From Clostridiales bacterium (GTDB taxonomy: Bacteria; Bacillota; Clostridia; Lachnospirales; Lachnospiraceae): a stretch of 64,000 nt of DNA. Positions 36,479-46,300 of the stretch are shown piece after piece. Below the pieces are notes generated by a model that ran no database searches, was not told where the DNA came from, and saw nothing but the letters and a program-made list of their open reading frames with translations. A program made the translations under genes and the position numbers. The stretch is taken from positions 1 to 64,000 of the forward strand of contig JAQXKO010000018.1 of the NCBI GenBank assembly GCA_029010495.1. Reading direction: 5' to 3'. Positions within the stretch are counted from its first letter, which is position 1; every line of letters starts with the position of its first letter.

Positions 36479-39400
36479 TTAAATTTCAAATCCGACCTCG
36501 TCGGCATAATCTCCAAACATGTCTCCTGTTTCACTTGGTGTTACTTCACCATAACCTGCCTCCTGCATGTCTTCATAGCTGTCTGCAGATTTTGGGCCGT
36601 CACCCTCCATAAGCTTTCTTGTGTCGACACCTTCAGTGAAATCGTCTTCCGAAAGTACAACCTCGTTATTAAACTCATCGAGAACCGTAACATCAAGAGC
36701 AAGTGACTGGAGTTCCTTAAGTAATACCTTGAAGGACTCTGGAATACCAGGCTCAGAAATGTTTTCACCCTTAATTATTGCTTCGTATGTCTTAACACGT
36801 CCGGTAACGTCATCGGACTTAACAGTAAGGATTTCCTGAAGAATATGAGCTGCGCCATATGCCTCAAGAGCCCAAACTTCCATCTCACCGAATCGCTGAC
36901 CACCGAACTGTGCCTTACCACCGAGAGGCTGCTGTGTTACTAATGAGTAAGGACCGGTTGAACGTGCATGAATCTTATCATCAACAAGGTGATGGAGCTT
37001 AAGATAATGCATGAAACCGATTGTAACCTCGCCGTCAAACGGTTCACCGGTACGTCCGTCACGAAGCTGAACCTTACCGTCTTCCTTAATAGGAACACCT
37101 GCCCACTCTTTTCTGTAATCCTGATTGTCAATAAGGAACTGCATAAGTTCAGGATTGAGCTTGTCCTTATACTTGGCTTCAAACTCTTCAAGCGGGGTAT
37201 TTACATAATCATTTGCAAGAAGTAATGATTCACGAATATCAGCTTCCTTAGCGCCGTCGAATACAGGTGTGGAAACCTTAATTCCCAGTACTGATGCAGC
37301 AAGTGAAAGATGAATTTCAAGCACCTGACCGATGTTCATACGTGAAGGTACGCCAAGAGGGTTAAGAACGATATCAAGAGGACGTCCGTTTGGAAGGAAA
37401 GGCATGTCTTCCACAGGAAGAACTCGTGAAACTACACCCTTATTACCATGACGACCGGCCATCTTATCACCGACCTGAATCTTTCTCTTCTGTGCAATAT
37501 ATACTCTTACGCATTCATTGACGCCGGCAGGGAGCTCGTCACCGTTTGCCCTTGAGAATACCTTTGCGTCAACAATAATACCGAATTCACCGTGAGGAAC
37601 TCTTAATGAAGTATCTCTAACGTCTCTCGCCTTTTCACCGAAGATGGCTCTGAGAAGTCTTTCTTCAGCAGTAAGCTCTGTCTCTCCCTTTGGAGTTACC
37701 TTACCGACAAGAATATCTCCGGCCCTTACCTCGGCACCAATACGAATGATACCGCGCTCATCAAGATCCTTTAATGCGTCCTCGCCTACGCTCGGAATAT
37801 CTCTGGTAATTTCCTCCGGTCCGAGCTTTGTATCTCTCGCTTCGCATTCATATTCTTCAATATGAATAGAAGTATATACATCCTCAGCCACAAGTCTTTC
37901 ACTAAGAAGTACGGCATCCTCATAGTTGTAACCTTCCCATGTCATGAAACCGATGAGAGGGTTCTTACCAAGAGCAAGCTCACCCTGTGATGTAGAAGGA
38001 CCGTCAGCTATAACCTGTCCTGCCTCAATCAGCTCGCCCTTCTTAACAATAGGTCTCTGGTTGATGCTTGTACCCTGATTACTTCTGACAAACTTCTGAA
38101 GTCTGTATTCATCTAATGTGCCGTCCTCTGTACGGATAACGATTCTGTCGGCTGTCGCTCTTTCAACAACACCCGGATTTTCGGCAACAACACATACACC
38201 GCTGTCTACGGCTGTCTTCATTTCCATACCTGTACCTACTACAGGTGAATCAGTGAAAAGAAGAGGTACTGCCTGACGCTGCATGTTTGAACCCATGAGT
38301 GCACGGTTGGCATCATCGTTCTGCAAGAAAGGAATCATTGCTGTAGCAACCGAGAATACCATCTTAGGAGATACGTCCATAAGATCTATCTTACGCTTTT
38401 CAAAGGATGAAGTTTCTTCACGGAAACGGCCTGAAACACTGGCATTTACAAAGTATCCGTTTTCATCAAGCGGTTCGTTAGCCTGAGCTACTACATATCT
38501 GTCCTCTTCGTCTGCAGTAAGATATACAACCTCGTCTGTAACTCTAGGGTTGCTTGGATCTGACTTATCACACTTTCTGTAAGGAGCCTCAACAAAACCG
38601 TATTCGTTGATTCTCGCATAAGTTGCAATTGAGTTGATAAGACCGATGTTAGGACCTTCAGGTGTCTCGATAGGACACATTCTTCCATAGTGTGTATAGT
38701 GAACGTCTCGAACCTCAAAGCCTGCACGGTCCCTTGAAAGACCGCCCGGACCAAGTGCCGATAAACGTCTCTTGTGTGTTAATTCGCCAAGCGGATTGTG
38801 CTGATCCATAAACTGTGAAAGCTGGGAGCTTCCGAAGAATTCCTTAATGGCTGCAGTAACAGGCTTAATATTAATAAGGCTTGATGCAGTTACTGTTGTA
38901 GGATCAAGAGTAGTCATACGCTCGCGCACAACTCTCTCCATTCTTGACATACCGATACGATACTGGTTCTGAAGGAGCTCACCGACAGCACGGATTCTAC
39001 GGTTTCCGAGGTGGTCAATATCATCTTCATTGCCAATTCCATACTCAAGATGCATATTGTAATTAATGGAAGCAAAAATATCCTCCTTTGTAATATGCTT
39101 AGGAATAAGGTCATTGATATGAGCCCTGATTGCTTCATTAACAGCCTCAGCATCTTCATTTTCTTCTAAAATCTTAACAAGAGCAGGATAATATACAAGC
39201 TCTGTAACACCAAGCGCTTCTTTATCGCAATCAACGAAATTAGTGATATCTACCATTAAGTTTGAAAGCACCTTGACATTACGTTCTTCAGTCTGAACAT
39301 AAATATAAGGAACAGCCGCATTCTGAATCTTATCAGCAAGCTCTTCGGTAATCATTGTGCCTGCCTCGGCTACAACTTCACCGTCAAGAGAAACTGCATC

Positions 39401-40282
39401 CTCACTCAGAACAAAGCCAGTAACCCTGTTCTTAAGAAGAAGCTTCTTATTGAATTTGTAACGGCCAACCTTAGCAAGATCATATCTTCTTGGATCGAAG
39501 AACATGTTCTTAACTAATGTTTCAGCATTTTCAACGCTGAGAGGTTCACCCGGACGGAGCTTTTTATAAAGCTCAAGAAGACCGTCAGTATAATTTTCGG
39601 TACTGTCCTTTAAAAATGTTGCCTCAATCTTTGGCTCATCACCGAAAAGGTCACGGATTTCCTGATTTGTGCCATAACCGAGAGCACGTACAAGAACTGT
39701 AACGGGAACCTTTCTGTTTCTATCTACACGGCAATAAAAAACATCATTGGAATCAGTTTCATACTCAAGCCAGGCACCACGATTAGGAATAACCGTGCAT
39801 GAATATAAAGTCTTACCAATCTTATCATGTCCGATTCCATAATAGATACCCGGTGAACGAACAAGCTGGCTGACGATAACACGCTCTGCACCGTTGATAA
39901 CAAAAGTGCCGGTAGCTGTCATAACAGGCAAGTCGCCCATGAAAATCTCATGCTCGCCTATTTCATCTGTTTCTTTATTATGAAGTCTTACCTTGACATG
40001 CATAGGAGCTGCATATGTAGCATCTCTTTCTTTACACTCTTCAATAGAATACTTCACATCCCTAAGCTCGAAATCTATAAATTCAAGACTTAAATGATCT
40101 GCGAAATCAGTAATTGGGGAAATATCCCTAAATACCTCCTTGAGTCCTTCTTCAAGAAACCAGCGATAGGAATCCTTCTGAACCTCAATAAGATTAGGCA
40201 TTTCAAGGATTTCGTTTTGATTCGAATAACTCATTCGAACATTTTTACCCACTTTAACTGGATGAATTCTGTTCTTGTTCAT
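36479..40282 (-). CDS. rpoB: RNA polymerase beta subunit
   Basis: 1267-residue beta subunit. Recognisable stretches are the rifampicin region [20 protein letters not shown] with [20 protein letters not shown], and [19 protein letters not shown] near residue 940. The rifampicin cluster shows the usual sensitive-type residues (Asp in QFMDQ, His in LTHKRR, Ser in RRLSAL). AAGGAG lies 12 nt before the ATG. It has its own strong promoter after the rplL terminator. Confidence 0.98.
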   Translation of the reverse strand: MNKNRIHPVKVGKNVRMSYSNQNEILEMPNLIEVQKDSYRWFLEEGLKEVFRDISPITDFADHLSLEFIDFELRDVKYSIEECKERDATYAAPMHVKVRLHNKETDEIGEHEIFMGDLPVMTATGTFVINGAERVIVSQLVRSPGIYYGIGHDKIGKTLYSCTVIPNRGAWLEYETDSNDVFYCRVDRNRKVPVTVLVRALGYGTNQEIRDLFGDEPKIEATFLKDSTENYTDGLLELYKKLRPGEPLSVENAETLVKNMFFDPRRYDLAKVGRYKFNKKLLLKNRVTGFVLSEDAVSLDGEVVAEAGTMITEELADKIQNAAVPYIYVQTEERNVKVLSNLMVDITNFVDCDKEALGVTELVYYPALVKILEENEDAEAVNEAIRAHINDLIPKHITKEDIFASINYNMHLEYGIGNEDDIDHLGNRRIRAVGELLQNQYRIGMSRMERVVRERMTTLDPTTVTASSLINIKPVTAAIKEFFGSSQLSQFMDQHNPLGELTHKRRLSALGPGGLSRDRAGFEVRDVHYTHYGRMCPIETPEGPNIGLINSIATYARINEYGFVEAPYRKCDKSDPSNPRVTDEVVYLTADEEDRYVVAQANEPLDENGYFVNASVSGRFREETSSFEKRKIDLMDVSPKMVFSVATAMIPFLQNDDANRALMGSNMQRQAVPLLFTDSPVVGTGMEMKTAVDSGVCVVAENPGVVERATADRIVIRTEDGTLDEYRLQKFVRSNQGTSINQRPIVKKGELIEAGQVIADGPSTSQGELALGKNPLIGFMTWEGYNYEDAVLLSERLVAEDVYTSIHIEEYECEARDTKLGPEEITRDIPSVGEDALKDLDERGIIRIGAEVRAGDILVGKVTPKGETELTAEERLLRAIFGEKARDVRDTSLRVPHGEFGIIVDAKVFSRANGDELPAGVNECVRVYIAQKRKIQVGDKMAGRHGNKGVVSRVLPVEDMPFLPNGRPLDIVLNPLGVPSRMNIGQVLEIHLSLAASVLGIKVSTPVFDGAKEADIRESLLLANDYVNTPLEEFEAKYKDKLNPELMQFLIDNQDYRKEWAGVPIKEDGKVQLRDGRTGEPFDGEVTIGFMHYLKLHHLVDDKIHARSTGPYSLVTQQPLGGKAQFGGQRFGEMEVWALEAYGAAHILQEILTVKSDDVTGRVKTYEAIIKGENISEPGIPESFKVLLKELQSLALDVTVLDEFNNEVVLSEDDFTEGVDTRKLMEGDGPKSADSYEDMQEAGYGEVTPSETGDMFGDYADEVGFEI

Positions 40283-40367
40283 TGACGTTTTTCACTCCTT
40301 GATTGTTTAATAGGAACCATTGTGCACATAATACTTGAGCATACCATACCACAATAGTGCATCATCC

Positions 40368-40396
40368 ATAGTATCACAACGAAGTCAAGTTGTCAA
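40368..40396 (-). promoter_or_regulatory. Promoter of rpoBC
   Basis: Minus strand: perfect TTGACA (40391-40396), 17-nt spacer ending TGA, TACTAT (40368-40373); extended -10. It lies directly after the rplL terminator. Confidence 0.88.
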
Positions 40397-40411
40397 CATT
40401 ATTTTTCTATT

Positions 40412-40447
40412 CAAAAATAAAAAAAGCACAGACATTTTGTCTGTGCT
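40412..40447 (-). terminator. Terminator after rplL
   Basis: AGCACAGACA/TGTCTGTGCT is a perfect 10-bp stem with a 3-nt loop, followed by TTTTTTATTTTT on the minus strand. It separates rplJL from rpoBC. Confidence 0.92.
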
Positions 40448-40469
40448 TTTCATTAAATCAAGTTCTAAA

Positions 40470-40835
40470 TTACTTAAGTGTAACCTTAGCGCCAACTTCT
40501 TCAAGCTTCTTCTTGATGTCCTCTGCCTCTTCCTTAGAAGCTGCTTCCTTAAGAACCTTTGGAGCACCCTCAACAGCATCCTTTGCTTCCTTAAGACCAA
40601 GACCTGTGATTTCACGAACAACCTTAATGATCTTAACCTTCTGAGCAGCGTCGATTTCTGTTAATTCTACGTCGAACTCTGTCTTTTCCTCAGCTGCCTC
40701 TGCAGGGCCAGCTGCTGCTACAACAACGCCTGCTGCTGCGCTTACACCAAACTCTTCTTCACATGCCTTTACAAGGTCATTTAATTCTACAACTGTTAAA
40801 GCCTTAATAGCATCGATAAATTCCTGATTTGTCAT
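40470..40835 (-). CDS. rplL: 50S ribosomal protein L7/L12
   Basis: Multicopy stalk protein that recruits translation GTPases. The start [20 protein letters not shown] is set by GGAGGAAATAAAA; 121 residues. An Ala-rich hinge ([19 protein letters not shown]) separates the dimerisation domain from the C-terminal domain [20 protein letters not shown]. Confidence 0.97.
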   Translation of the reverse strand: MTNQEFIDAIKALTVVELNDLVKACEEEFGVSAAAGVVVAAAGPAEAAEEKTEFDVELTEIDAAQKVKIIKVVREITGLGLKEAKDAVEGAPKVLKEAASKEEAEDIKKKLEEVGAKVTLK

Positions 40836-40923
40836 TTTTATTTCCTCCAAATAATTATTTGTGCCTTTCGCACTGATTTTGTTTATGCCACATTGCGGCA
40901 GATAGTGATATTATGCTGCAATA

Positions 40924-41415
40924 TTATGCAACACCCTTTGCTTCTGCGATCTGATTTAACACGCGAGCAAGGTTTGTGATTGGTGACTGTAATGAGCCGA
41001 GAAGCTTTGAAATAAGCTCTTCTCTTGAAGGGATTGTTGCAACAACTGCAAGACCCTTGGCATCATAAAATGTACCATCAACGATACCGGCCTTAAACTC
41101 TAAAGCTTCAGCCTTCTTCTGTGTCTGAGCGACAACCTTAGCTGCACTAACTTCATCCTGCATACTGAATGCAACTGCTGTAGGTCCTTCAAGACTTGCT
41201 GCAAGTGCTTCATACTGTGTGCCTGCGAAAGCCATCTTTAAGTATGTGTTCTTGTATACCTTGTATACTACGCCACACTCTCTAAATGACTTACGAAGTA
41301 AAGTATCCTGCTCTACGGTTAATCCACGATAATCTACAAGAACAACAGCCTTTGCATCTGCAACATAACCCTTGATCTCTTCAATAATCGGAGCCTTTAA
41401 CTCAACCTTTGCCAT
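40924..41415 (-). CDS. rplJ: 50S ribosomal protein L10
   Basis: Stalk base protein that holds the L7/L12 dimers. AAGGAGGATTCCAAA sets the ATG at 41413-41415, giving 163 residues starting MAKVELKAPIIEEIKGYVAD. VVLVDYRGLTVEQDTLLRKS is the family core. It is preceded by the L10 leader, the binding target through which L10 controls itself in many bacteria. Confidence 0.97.
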   Translation of the reverse strand: MAKVELKAPIIEEIKGYVADAKAVVLVDYRGLTVEQDTLLRKSFRECGVVYKVYKNTYLKMAFAGTQYEALAASLEGPTAVAFSMQDEVSAAKVVAQTQKKAEALEFKAGIVDGTFYDAKGLAVVATIPSREELISKLLGSLQSPITNLARVLNQIAEAKGVA

Positions 41416-41581
41416 TTTGGAATCCTCCTTATAAAATTGGTAGGCTGCCACAGCTTAATCAAAATAAAAAAGCTGTCCCGAAGAAACTTCAGGACAGCAA
41501 ATAATCTTTAATAATGATTTGCTGACTTTCCTGGGTAGGCGATAATTCTTACGCTTGCGCACCTACTGTCTTCGGCAGTCG
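41416..41581 (-). ncRNA. L10 leader RNA of rplJL
   Basis: The 165-nt leader shows the recognised L10-leader pattern: GACTGCCGAAGACAGTAGGT with GTGCGC, then TATCGCCTACCCAGG, followed by a terminator hairpin. L10(L12)4 binding to this RNA is known to repress or attenuate rplJL. It matches the general Firmicutes design of kink-turn plus terminator. Confidence 0.85.
41462..41498 (-). terminator. Attenuator terminator in the L10 leader
   Basis: GCTGTCC-TGAAGTTTCTTC-GGGACAGC on the minus strand forms a stem of at least 7 bp, extended by inner pairing, followed by TTTTTTATTTT. It lies about 45 nt before the rplJ start. Confidence 0.85.
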
Positions 41582-41587
41582 AAATTA

Positions 41588-41616
41588 TATATATCATAAA
41601 TAAATATGATTGTCAA
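41588..41616 (-). promoter_or_regulatory. Promoter of rplJL
   Basis: Minus strand: perfect TTGACA (41611-41616), 17-nt spacer ending TGA, TATATA (41588-41593). A TATAAT lies 4 nt further but at 21-nt spacing. Confidence 0.82.
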
Positions 41617-41631
41617 TAATTAATTTAATAA

Positions 41632-42324
41632 TTAGCCAAGCTTAGCCTGGTTAACCTTAATTCCAGGGCCCATTGTTGAAGCAATTGTAACACTCTTTAA
41701 ATACTGACCCTTTGCTGCTGCAGGCTTAGCCTTAATAATCGCACCCATAAGCGCATTAAAGTTATCTGCAAGCTGCTCCTCTGTGAAAGAAGCCTTTCCT
41801 AAAGGAACATGAATAATATTTGCCTTGTCAAGACGGTACTCAATCTTACCGGCCTTGATATCGTTAATAGCCTTTGTAACATCCATTGTTACTGTTCCGG
41901 CCTTAGGGTTTGGCATTAAGCCCTTAGGTCCGAGTACACGACCGAGACGACCAACAGCACCCATCATGTCAGGTGTTGCAACTACAACGTCGAAATCAAA
42001 CCAATTCTGTTTTGTAATCTTAGCAACTGTTTCATCATCGCCGATGTAATCAGCTCCTGCTGCCAAAGCTTCATCAATCTTTGCACCCTTAGCAAATACT
42101 AAAACCTTAACAGTCTTTCCTGTTCCGTGTGGTAATACTACAGCGCCACGAACCTGCTGGTCAGCATGACGACCGTCAACACCGAGACGGATATGAGCCT
42201 CAACTGTCTCATCAAACTTTGCTACTGCTGTTTTCTTTATGAGTGCTACTGCTTCAGGAACATCATATAATGTGCCCTTTGTTACAAGCTTTGCAGCCTC
42301 ATTGTATTTCTTTCCTCTTTTCAT
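41632..42324 (-). CDS. rplA: 50S ribosomal protein L1
   Basis: Protein of the L1 stalk that moves E-site tRNA. 230 residues; the signature [20 protein letters not shown] plus [15 protein letters not shown] is present. CAGGAGGTC precedes the ATG. L1 represses its own operon in E. coli by binding the L11 leader; the hairpin before rplK here is a possible target. Confidence 0.98.
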   Translation of the reverse strand: MKRGKKYNEAAKLVTKGTLYDVPEAVALIKKTAVAKFDETVEAHIRLGVDGRHADQQVRGAVVLPHGTGKTVKVLVFAKGAKIDEALAAGADYIGDDETVAKITKQNWFDFDVVVATPDMMGAVGRLGRVLGPKGLMPNPKAGTVTMDVTKAINDIKAGKIEYRLDKANIIHVPLGKASFTEEQLADNFNALMGAIIKAKPAAAKGQYLKSVTIASTMGPGIKVNQAKLG

Positions 42325-42392
42325 AAATGACCTCCTGGTGGTAATTACGAGACATCAGATGTCTCTTCCACTTCTATACAATTTACTTTGAA

Positions 42393-42818
42393 TTAATCTT
42401 CTACAACGATTCCCATACTTCTGGCTGTACCGGAAATCATGCTGATTGCTGCTTCAACGCTACTTGCATTAAGATCAGGCATCTTGAGTTCAGCAATCTT
42501 CTGAACCTCTGCCTTTGAAATCTTTGCAACCTTTGTCTTGTTTGGTACACCGGAACCGCTTTCAATCTTGCAAGCCTTCTTAAGAAGAACTGCAGCAGGT
42601 GGTGTCTTTGTGATGAAGCTGAAGCTTCTGTCCTGATATACTGTAATAACTACAGGAATGATTAATCCTTCCTGTCCTGCTGTTCTTGCATTGAATTCCT
42701 TAGTAAACTGTACAATGTTTACACCGTGCTGACCAAGGGCCGGACCTACCGGAGGAGCCGGTGTTGCTTTAGCAGCCGGAATCTGTAATTTAATGTAACC
42801 TGTTACTTTTTTTGCCAT
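42393..42818 (-). CDS. rplK: 50S ribosomal protein L11
   Basis: GTPase-centre protein, the thiostrepton-binding partner of 23S rRNA. 141 residues: [20 protein letters not shown], then [14 protein letters not shown] and [28 protein letters not shown] precedes the ATG. Confidence 0.98.
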   Translation of the reverse strand: MAKKVTGYIKLQIPAAKATPAPPVGPALGQHGVNIVQFTKEFNARTAGQEGLIIPVVITVYQDRSFSFITKTPPAAVLLKKACKIESGSGVPNKTKVAKISKAEVQKIAELKMPDLNASSVEAAISMISGTARSMGIVVED

Positions 42819-42841
42819 TTTAGTTTACCTCCTAAAAAAAT

Positions 42842-42868
42842 GTGGTGTTATCGGAAGATTCCTCCCAC
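42842..42868 (-). promoter_or_regulatory. rplK leader hairpin, possible L1-binding site
   Basis: Minus strand: GTGGGAGGAATCTTCCGATAACACCAC, read as two 14-nt halves, folds with GTGG/CCAC outside and GGAA/TTCC inside. It lies just before the rplK ribosome-binding site. Leaders resembling the L1 rRNA site regulate L11 operons in other bacteria. Upstream are TGTTCG/CGAACA and the palindrome GCATGTATACATGC. Confidence 0.5.
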
Positions 42869-42966
42869 TTACCGTCAATCAAAAGAATTACTGGCGGCAA
42901 CTCGCATGTATACATGCTGATTGTTCGCTGCCTTTACGAACAATGGATCTTTTTATTTTGCGCCAA

Positions 42967-43488
42967 TCAGCGCTCAACTCTAACTTCATTAAAACCAATC
43001 TCGACCGGAGTTTCACGGCCAAACATATCAACTGTAATAGTCAATGTCTGCTTAGCAAGATTGATTGCTTTTACAACTCCCTGAGTGTCTATCCAGGCGC
43101 CACTAATAACTGTAACGCTGTCACCCTCAACGATATCAACATCTACCAAAACTTCCTCTGTGATGCCCATGTTCTTAACTTCTTCATCACTAAGCGGAAC
43201 AGGTTTTGATCCCGGTCCGACAAAGCCCGTGACACCACGTGTATTTCTTACAACATACCAGGTATCATCATTCATAACCATGTTAACGATAACATAGCCC
43301 GGGAGAAGTTTTCTCTGGACTCTCTTCTTAACTCCATCCTTGCTCTCAATTACATCCTGCATAGGAACGACAACCTCGAGAATCTGATCCTGGAGTCCTC
43401 GATTTTCGATAGTATTTTCGATGTTAACCTTTACTTTGTTTTCATAACCCGAATAGGTATGAACTACGTACCATTTTGCCTCTGCCAT
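42967..43488 (-). CDS. nusG: Transcription elongation factor NusG
   Basis: 173 residues. The N-terminal NGN domain (AKWYVVHTYSGYENKVKVNI) binds RNA polymerase; the C-terminal KOW domain (EGDSVTVISGAWIDTQGVVK) links to S10 or Rho. Conserved VRNTRGVTGFVGPGSKPVPL. It lies 17 bases after secE. Confidence 0.97.
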   Translation of the reverse strand: MAEAKWYVVHTYSGYENKVKVNIENTIENRGLQDQILEVVVPMQDVIESKDGVKKRVQRKLLPGYVIVNMVMNDDTWYVVRNTRGVTGFVGPGSKPVPLSDEEVKNMGITEEVLVDVDIVEGDSVTVISGAWIDTQGVVKAINLAKQTLTITVDMFGRETPVEIGFNEVRVER

Positions 43489-43505
43489 ATCATCACCTTG
43501 CCCAA

Positions 43506-43706
43506 TTAGATAATAAAACCAAGTCCATACTTTACAACATAGTCAATCAGTACGATGATTATTGCCAAAAGAATGGTTACGACAAACACAGCAATAGTTT
43601 CTCTGACCAGTGATTTCCTGTTAGGCCAAACAATTTTCTTGAATTCAGCCTTAACACCCTTCCACCAGCTTGTCTTCTTAACTGATGCTTCTTTGTTTTC
43701 GCTCAT
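43506..43706 (-). CDS. secE: Preprotein translocase subunit SecE
   Basis: 66-residue single-pass clamp subunit of the SecYEG channel. TSWWKGVKAEFKKIVWPNRK is the conserved amphipathic part, and the membrane helix is at about residues 40-62. AAAGGATTAATC precedes the ATG. Gene order rpmG-secE-nusG is the normal one. Confidence 0.96.
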   Translation of the reverse strand: MSENKEASVKKTSWWKGVKAEFKKIVWPNRKSLVRETIAVFVVTILLAIIIVLIDYVVKYGLGFII

Positions 43707-43734
43707 GATTAATCCTTTCTATGCAATAGCAAAC

Positions 43735-43884
43735 TTACTTTGTTTCCTTATGTAATGTATGTTTTTTGCAAAATCTACAGTACTTTTTGGTCTCCATCCT
43801 ATCCGGATGGTTTTTCTTTTCTTTTGTCATGTTATAATTACGCTGCTTACAATCTGTGCACGCTAATGTAATTTTTACTCGCAT
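43735..43884 (-). CDS. rpmG: 50S ribosomal protein L33
   Basis: 49 residues starting [20 protein letters not shown]. The two pairs CTDC and CRFC are the zinc-binding form. AACGGAGGTGGAAGCC fixes the ATG at 43882-43884; the longer open frame is leader. First gene of the rpmG-secE-nusG run. Confidence 0.96.
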   Translation of the reverse strand: MRVKITLACTDCKQRNYNMTKEKKNHPDRMETKKYCRFCKKHTLHKETK

Positions 43885-43943
43885 GGCTTCCACCTCCGTT
43901 GAAAATTTAGGCATAAAAAAAAGACCTCTTCCATAGCCATATA

Positions 43944-43973
43944 ACAATATCATAAGCCGGCATGGCATGTCAA
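43944..43973 (-). promoter_or_regulatory. Promoter of rpmG-secE-nusG with A-tracts
   Basis: Minus strand: perfect TTGACA (43968-43973), 18-nt spacer ending TGA, TATTGT (43944-43949). Upstream of the -35 box are repeated A-runs (43974-44020), which look like an UP element. Confidence 0.78.
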
Positions 43974-44035
43974 CATCTTTTTTGATTTTTTTATTATTTT
44001 TTTACATTTTTACATTTTTTACCCGGAGGAGACCG

Positions 44036-44914
44036 TTAAATCTCCTCCGGACCGGTATATTCTTCCGTATCCGATGCTACCTCCGGTATAAGCATGGAGC
44101 CCAAAAGACCCCTGCCTCTGTTCTTTACATATATAAATCCGATTATACTGAATATAATTGCTCCGATAAAATTTACAAAAAGATCCTTCATGGTATCAAT
44201 AATACCTATATCAAGATATCCGCCGTTTACAACAGTCTCGGTACCGTCTTTTGAAACAATTACGGTCTTTTCTATGTTCTTAACCTTTACTACAGTATTA
44301 CTGTTTGTTTCATCAAGTGATACGGTATATATATCGGTTACCACAGTATCCTTCTGCATATCGATTTTTGCAATATGGTCTATTGAAAACTCCGTAAACT
44401 CCCAGAGAACACCTATTGTCATGGAAAAGCAAAAGGCCACAATCGCAAGAAATCCTGCAGAAACCTTAAATCTGAACCTTTCATGTCTGTTAAATATATC
44501 AATAAGACAAAATCCGAATGCGGCAAACATAAATCCGTTTACTGTATGAAGCATCGTATCCCAAAAACGGTATTTTACATAGAAACATTCTATTTCGCCG
44601 AGAATTTCAGCACATATTACAAATAAAAATACAACTATTTCAAGTGCCGAAGGAAGCTGGATATTTATCTTTTTTTCCACAAACGGCGGCAATAACAAAA
44701 GCACGCTTGCCAGGATACATATGAAGCAGCTCTCCCACTGTCCCTGCATTACGGAACGGACAAGCACGGCCACAATCACAAGTCGGCATATACAATAAAC
44801 CGTAAATGCCAGCTTATCTTCCCTAATCTGGTCAACAAGACTCCTGTATATAATTGAAATTCTGCTTTGTTTTTTATGTTTTTTCTCTTTTTTTATCTTT
44901 TTACCTTCACCCAT
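44036..44914 (-). CDS. Multi-pass membrane protein, YjdF/DUF2238-like
   Basis: 292 residues from the ATG at 44912-44914 after GGGAGGAATTT. About six membrane segments (about 37-53, 61-78, 89-107, 123-141, 150-172, 234-254). The region YRFWDTMLHTVNGFMFAAFG resembles the conserved core of YjdF/DUF2238 inner-membrane proteins, whose role is unknown. A lysine-rich N-terminus precedes the first helix, and a loop of about 60 residues lies before the last. The stop codon sits in the loop of a 10-bp hairpin (44023-44050) that lacks a T-run. Confidence 0.7.
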   Translation of the reverse strand: MGEGKKIKKEKKHKKQSRISIIYRSLVDQIREDKLAFTVYCICRLVIVAVLVRSVMQGQWESCFICILASVLLLLPPFVEKKINIQLPSALEIVVFLFVICAEILGEIECFYVKYRFWDTMLHTVNGFMFAAFGFCLIDIFNRHERFRFKVSAGFLAIVAFCFSMTIGVLWEFTEFSIDHIAKIDMQKDTVVTDIYTVSLDETNSNTVVKVKNIEKTVIVSKDGTETVVNGGYLDIGIIDTMKDLFVNFIGAIIFSIIGFIYVKNRGRGLLGSMLIPEVASDTEEYTGPEEI

Positions 44915-45042
44915 AAATTCCTCCCGAACATTTTGTAATGACCGCAAATCCTGTGTAAATAAAACACGTGAATATGAAGCCTTATTTTCTCTGTCTGTAA
45001 CAGAAATTCCGGTAAACCGGTACATAAACACTGCCATTATCT

Positions 45043-45072
45043 AGTATATATAAGATATGCCTAAAATGTCAA
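45043..45072 (-). promoter_or_regulatory. Promoter of the YjdF-like gene
   Basis: Minus strand: perfect TTGACA (45067-45072), 18-nt spacer, TATACT (45043-45048). The leader is about 120 nt and contains CCGGT-AA-ACCGG (45009-45020). Confidence 0.7.
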
Positions 45073-45108
45073 CATTATAACACCTCATCAAAACAAAACC
45101 CTGCATTA

Positions 45109-45369
45109 TTAAGAAAAAGTTAAGAATCAAATCCCTCCTTCATATTATTTTACGGCCGTATTGCGAATGAATAACTTTGCTGATATAATAACAGATGTTA
45201 ATAAAATAATATTCCATATATAAATAAATATTTCATATATTAATAATAACGTTCTTTAGATAATTATATATATGTAAATTAAGTAAAAACATTTTTTAAG
45301 AAAAAAATATAGAACAAATAAAAACATTCTTAAGAAAAAATAAATAACAAATTACCCTCTTAAGAAAAT
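45109..45369 (+). repeat. TTAAGAA repeats in the gap before the metallo-beta-lactamase gene
   Basis: The 467-bp divergent gap 44915-45381 holds two promoters and no gene. Two direct TTAAGAA copies 11 bp apart lie at 45109-45127. Three longer T(n)CTTAAGAAAA-type sites lie at about 45292-45307, 45327-45340 and 45356-45369, with centres 34 and 30 bp apart, about three helical turns. The last three are inside the leader of the plus-strand gene. They could be a regulator's binding sites or a repeated RNA element. Confidence 0.5.
45161..45189 (+). promoter_or_regulatory. Promoter of the metallo-beta-lactamase-fold gene
   Basis: Plus strand: TTGCGA (45161-45166), 17-nt spacer ending TGA, perfect TATAAT (45184-45189). 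It predicts an AT-rich leader of about 190 nt. Confidence 0.75.
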
Positions 45370-45390
45370 AATAATTAAAAGGTGATAAAC

Positions 45391-46287
45391 ATGAATCTTA
45401 TAACCTTATCGGAGCCCCGTGCAGTCGGCAGCTTTACCGTATATGATGTAACGGGAGTACACGGTGGCGAATGTTTTCTTTTTGTAAATGGTGATGTGAC
45501 TATACTGATTGATTCCGGCTTCGGCTTTAGCTCGGAAAAACTTTATAAAAACATCAGACAGGTTTTGGGGCAAAGGTCTCTCGACTACATTCTTCTGACC
45601 CATTCGCATTTTGACCACTGTCTGGGAAGCGGATATCTTGCGCAAATGTATCCTGACCTGAAAATTATCTGCAGTTCATATGCCGGAAAAATTCTTGCAA
45701 AGGAAAGCGCCAGGACCGTAATGCGCCGACTTGATATGGCGGCCGCCGAAGCTGCTAATGAAAACTATACAGACTTCACCCATCTCCTTCATGCAGACAT
45801 ATATGTTGAAGACGGTGACCTGCTTGACCTTAACGACACTCTCATCAGGGCAGTTTCACTTCCCGGTCACACAAAGTGCTCCACAGGCTTCTATTTTGAG
45901 AAAGATAAAATTTTTCACGGTTGTGAAACAATGGGTATACTATGCAGCGACAGGACTGTAATGCCTTCATTTCTTGTCGGATATAATATGACTTGCGAAT
46001 CAATAAAAAAAGCCGCTGCTTATGATATGAATTATTACTTCATACCGCATCAGGGCTTTATACTTCATGACGACTGCAGGGAGTTCTTTGAATGCTCCAG
46101 AAACAGTCATATTGCAGGACGTGATCTGATTATCAGCTGCCATAAAAAAGGAATGAATACAAATCAGATAATCGAAGAATTTGAAAAAGCATTTTTTACT
46201 GATTTTATAAAAAAAACATATCCAAAAAGCTCCTTTCTCGAAAACATTAATATTCAGATTCCTTTAATCATCAAAGAGTGCGGCTAG
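45391..46287 (+). CDS. Metallo-beta-lactamase-fold hydrolase
   Basis: 298 residues from the ATG after AAAGGTGATAAAC (a GTG three codons earlier is less likely). The metal motif THSHFDHCLGSG (HxHxDH), a later LPGHTKCSTGFYFE with the third His, and HGCETMGILCSD with no clear bridging Asp place it in the glyoxalase II/RNase Z superfamily. The substrate is unknown. It is a lone plus-strand gene; its stop overlaps the convergent DUF815 gene. Confidence 0.88.
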   Translation: MNLITLSEPRAVGSFTVYDVTGVHGGECFLFVNGDVTILIDSGFGFSSEKLYKNIRQVLGQRSLDYILLTHSHFDHCLGSGYLAQMYPDLKIICSSYAGKILAKESARTVMRRLDMAAAEAANENYTDFTHLLHADIYVEDGDLLDLNDTLIRAVSLPGHTKCSTGFYFEKDKIFHGCETMGILCSDRTVMPSFLVGYNMTCESIKKAAAYDMNYYFIPHQGFILHDDCREFFECSRNSHIAGRDLIISCHKKGMNTNQIIEEFEKAFFTDFIKKTYPKSSFLENINIQIPLIIKECG

Positions 46288-46300
46288 TTGCCGCACTCTT
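46274..46300. terminator. Bidirectional terminator built from two gene ends
   Basis: AAGAGTGCGGC (46274-46284) and GCCGCACTCTT (46290-46300) make a perfect 11-bp stem with loop TAGTT. The loop and its edge hold the stop codons of both convergent genes, and each arm codes for a C-terminus. Downstream bases are pyrimidine- or T-rich on both strands, though not a full T-run. Confidence 0.7.

Noticed and set aside
43885-44035. tRNA gene upstream of rpmG, as seen in some genomes
   Set aside because: No cloverleaf or CCA-type ends; the region holds a promoter and A-tracts.
44023-44050. Intrinsic terminator at the YjdF-like gene end
   Set aside because: A 10-bp hairpin exists, but an A-rich run follows it on the minus strand; the T-run lies on the wrong side.
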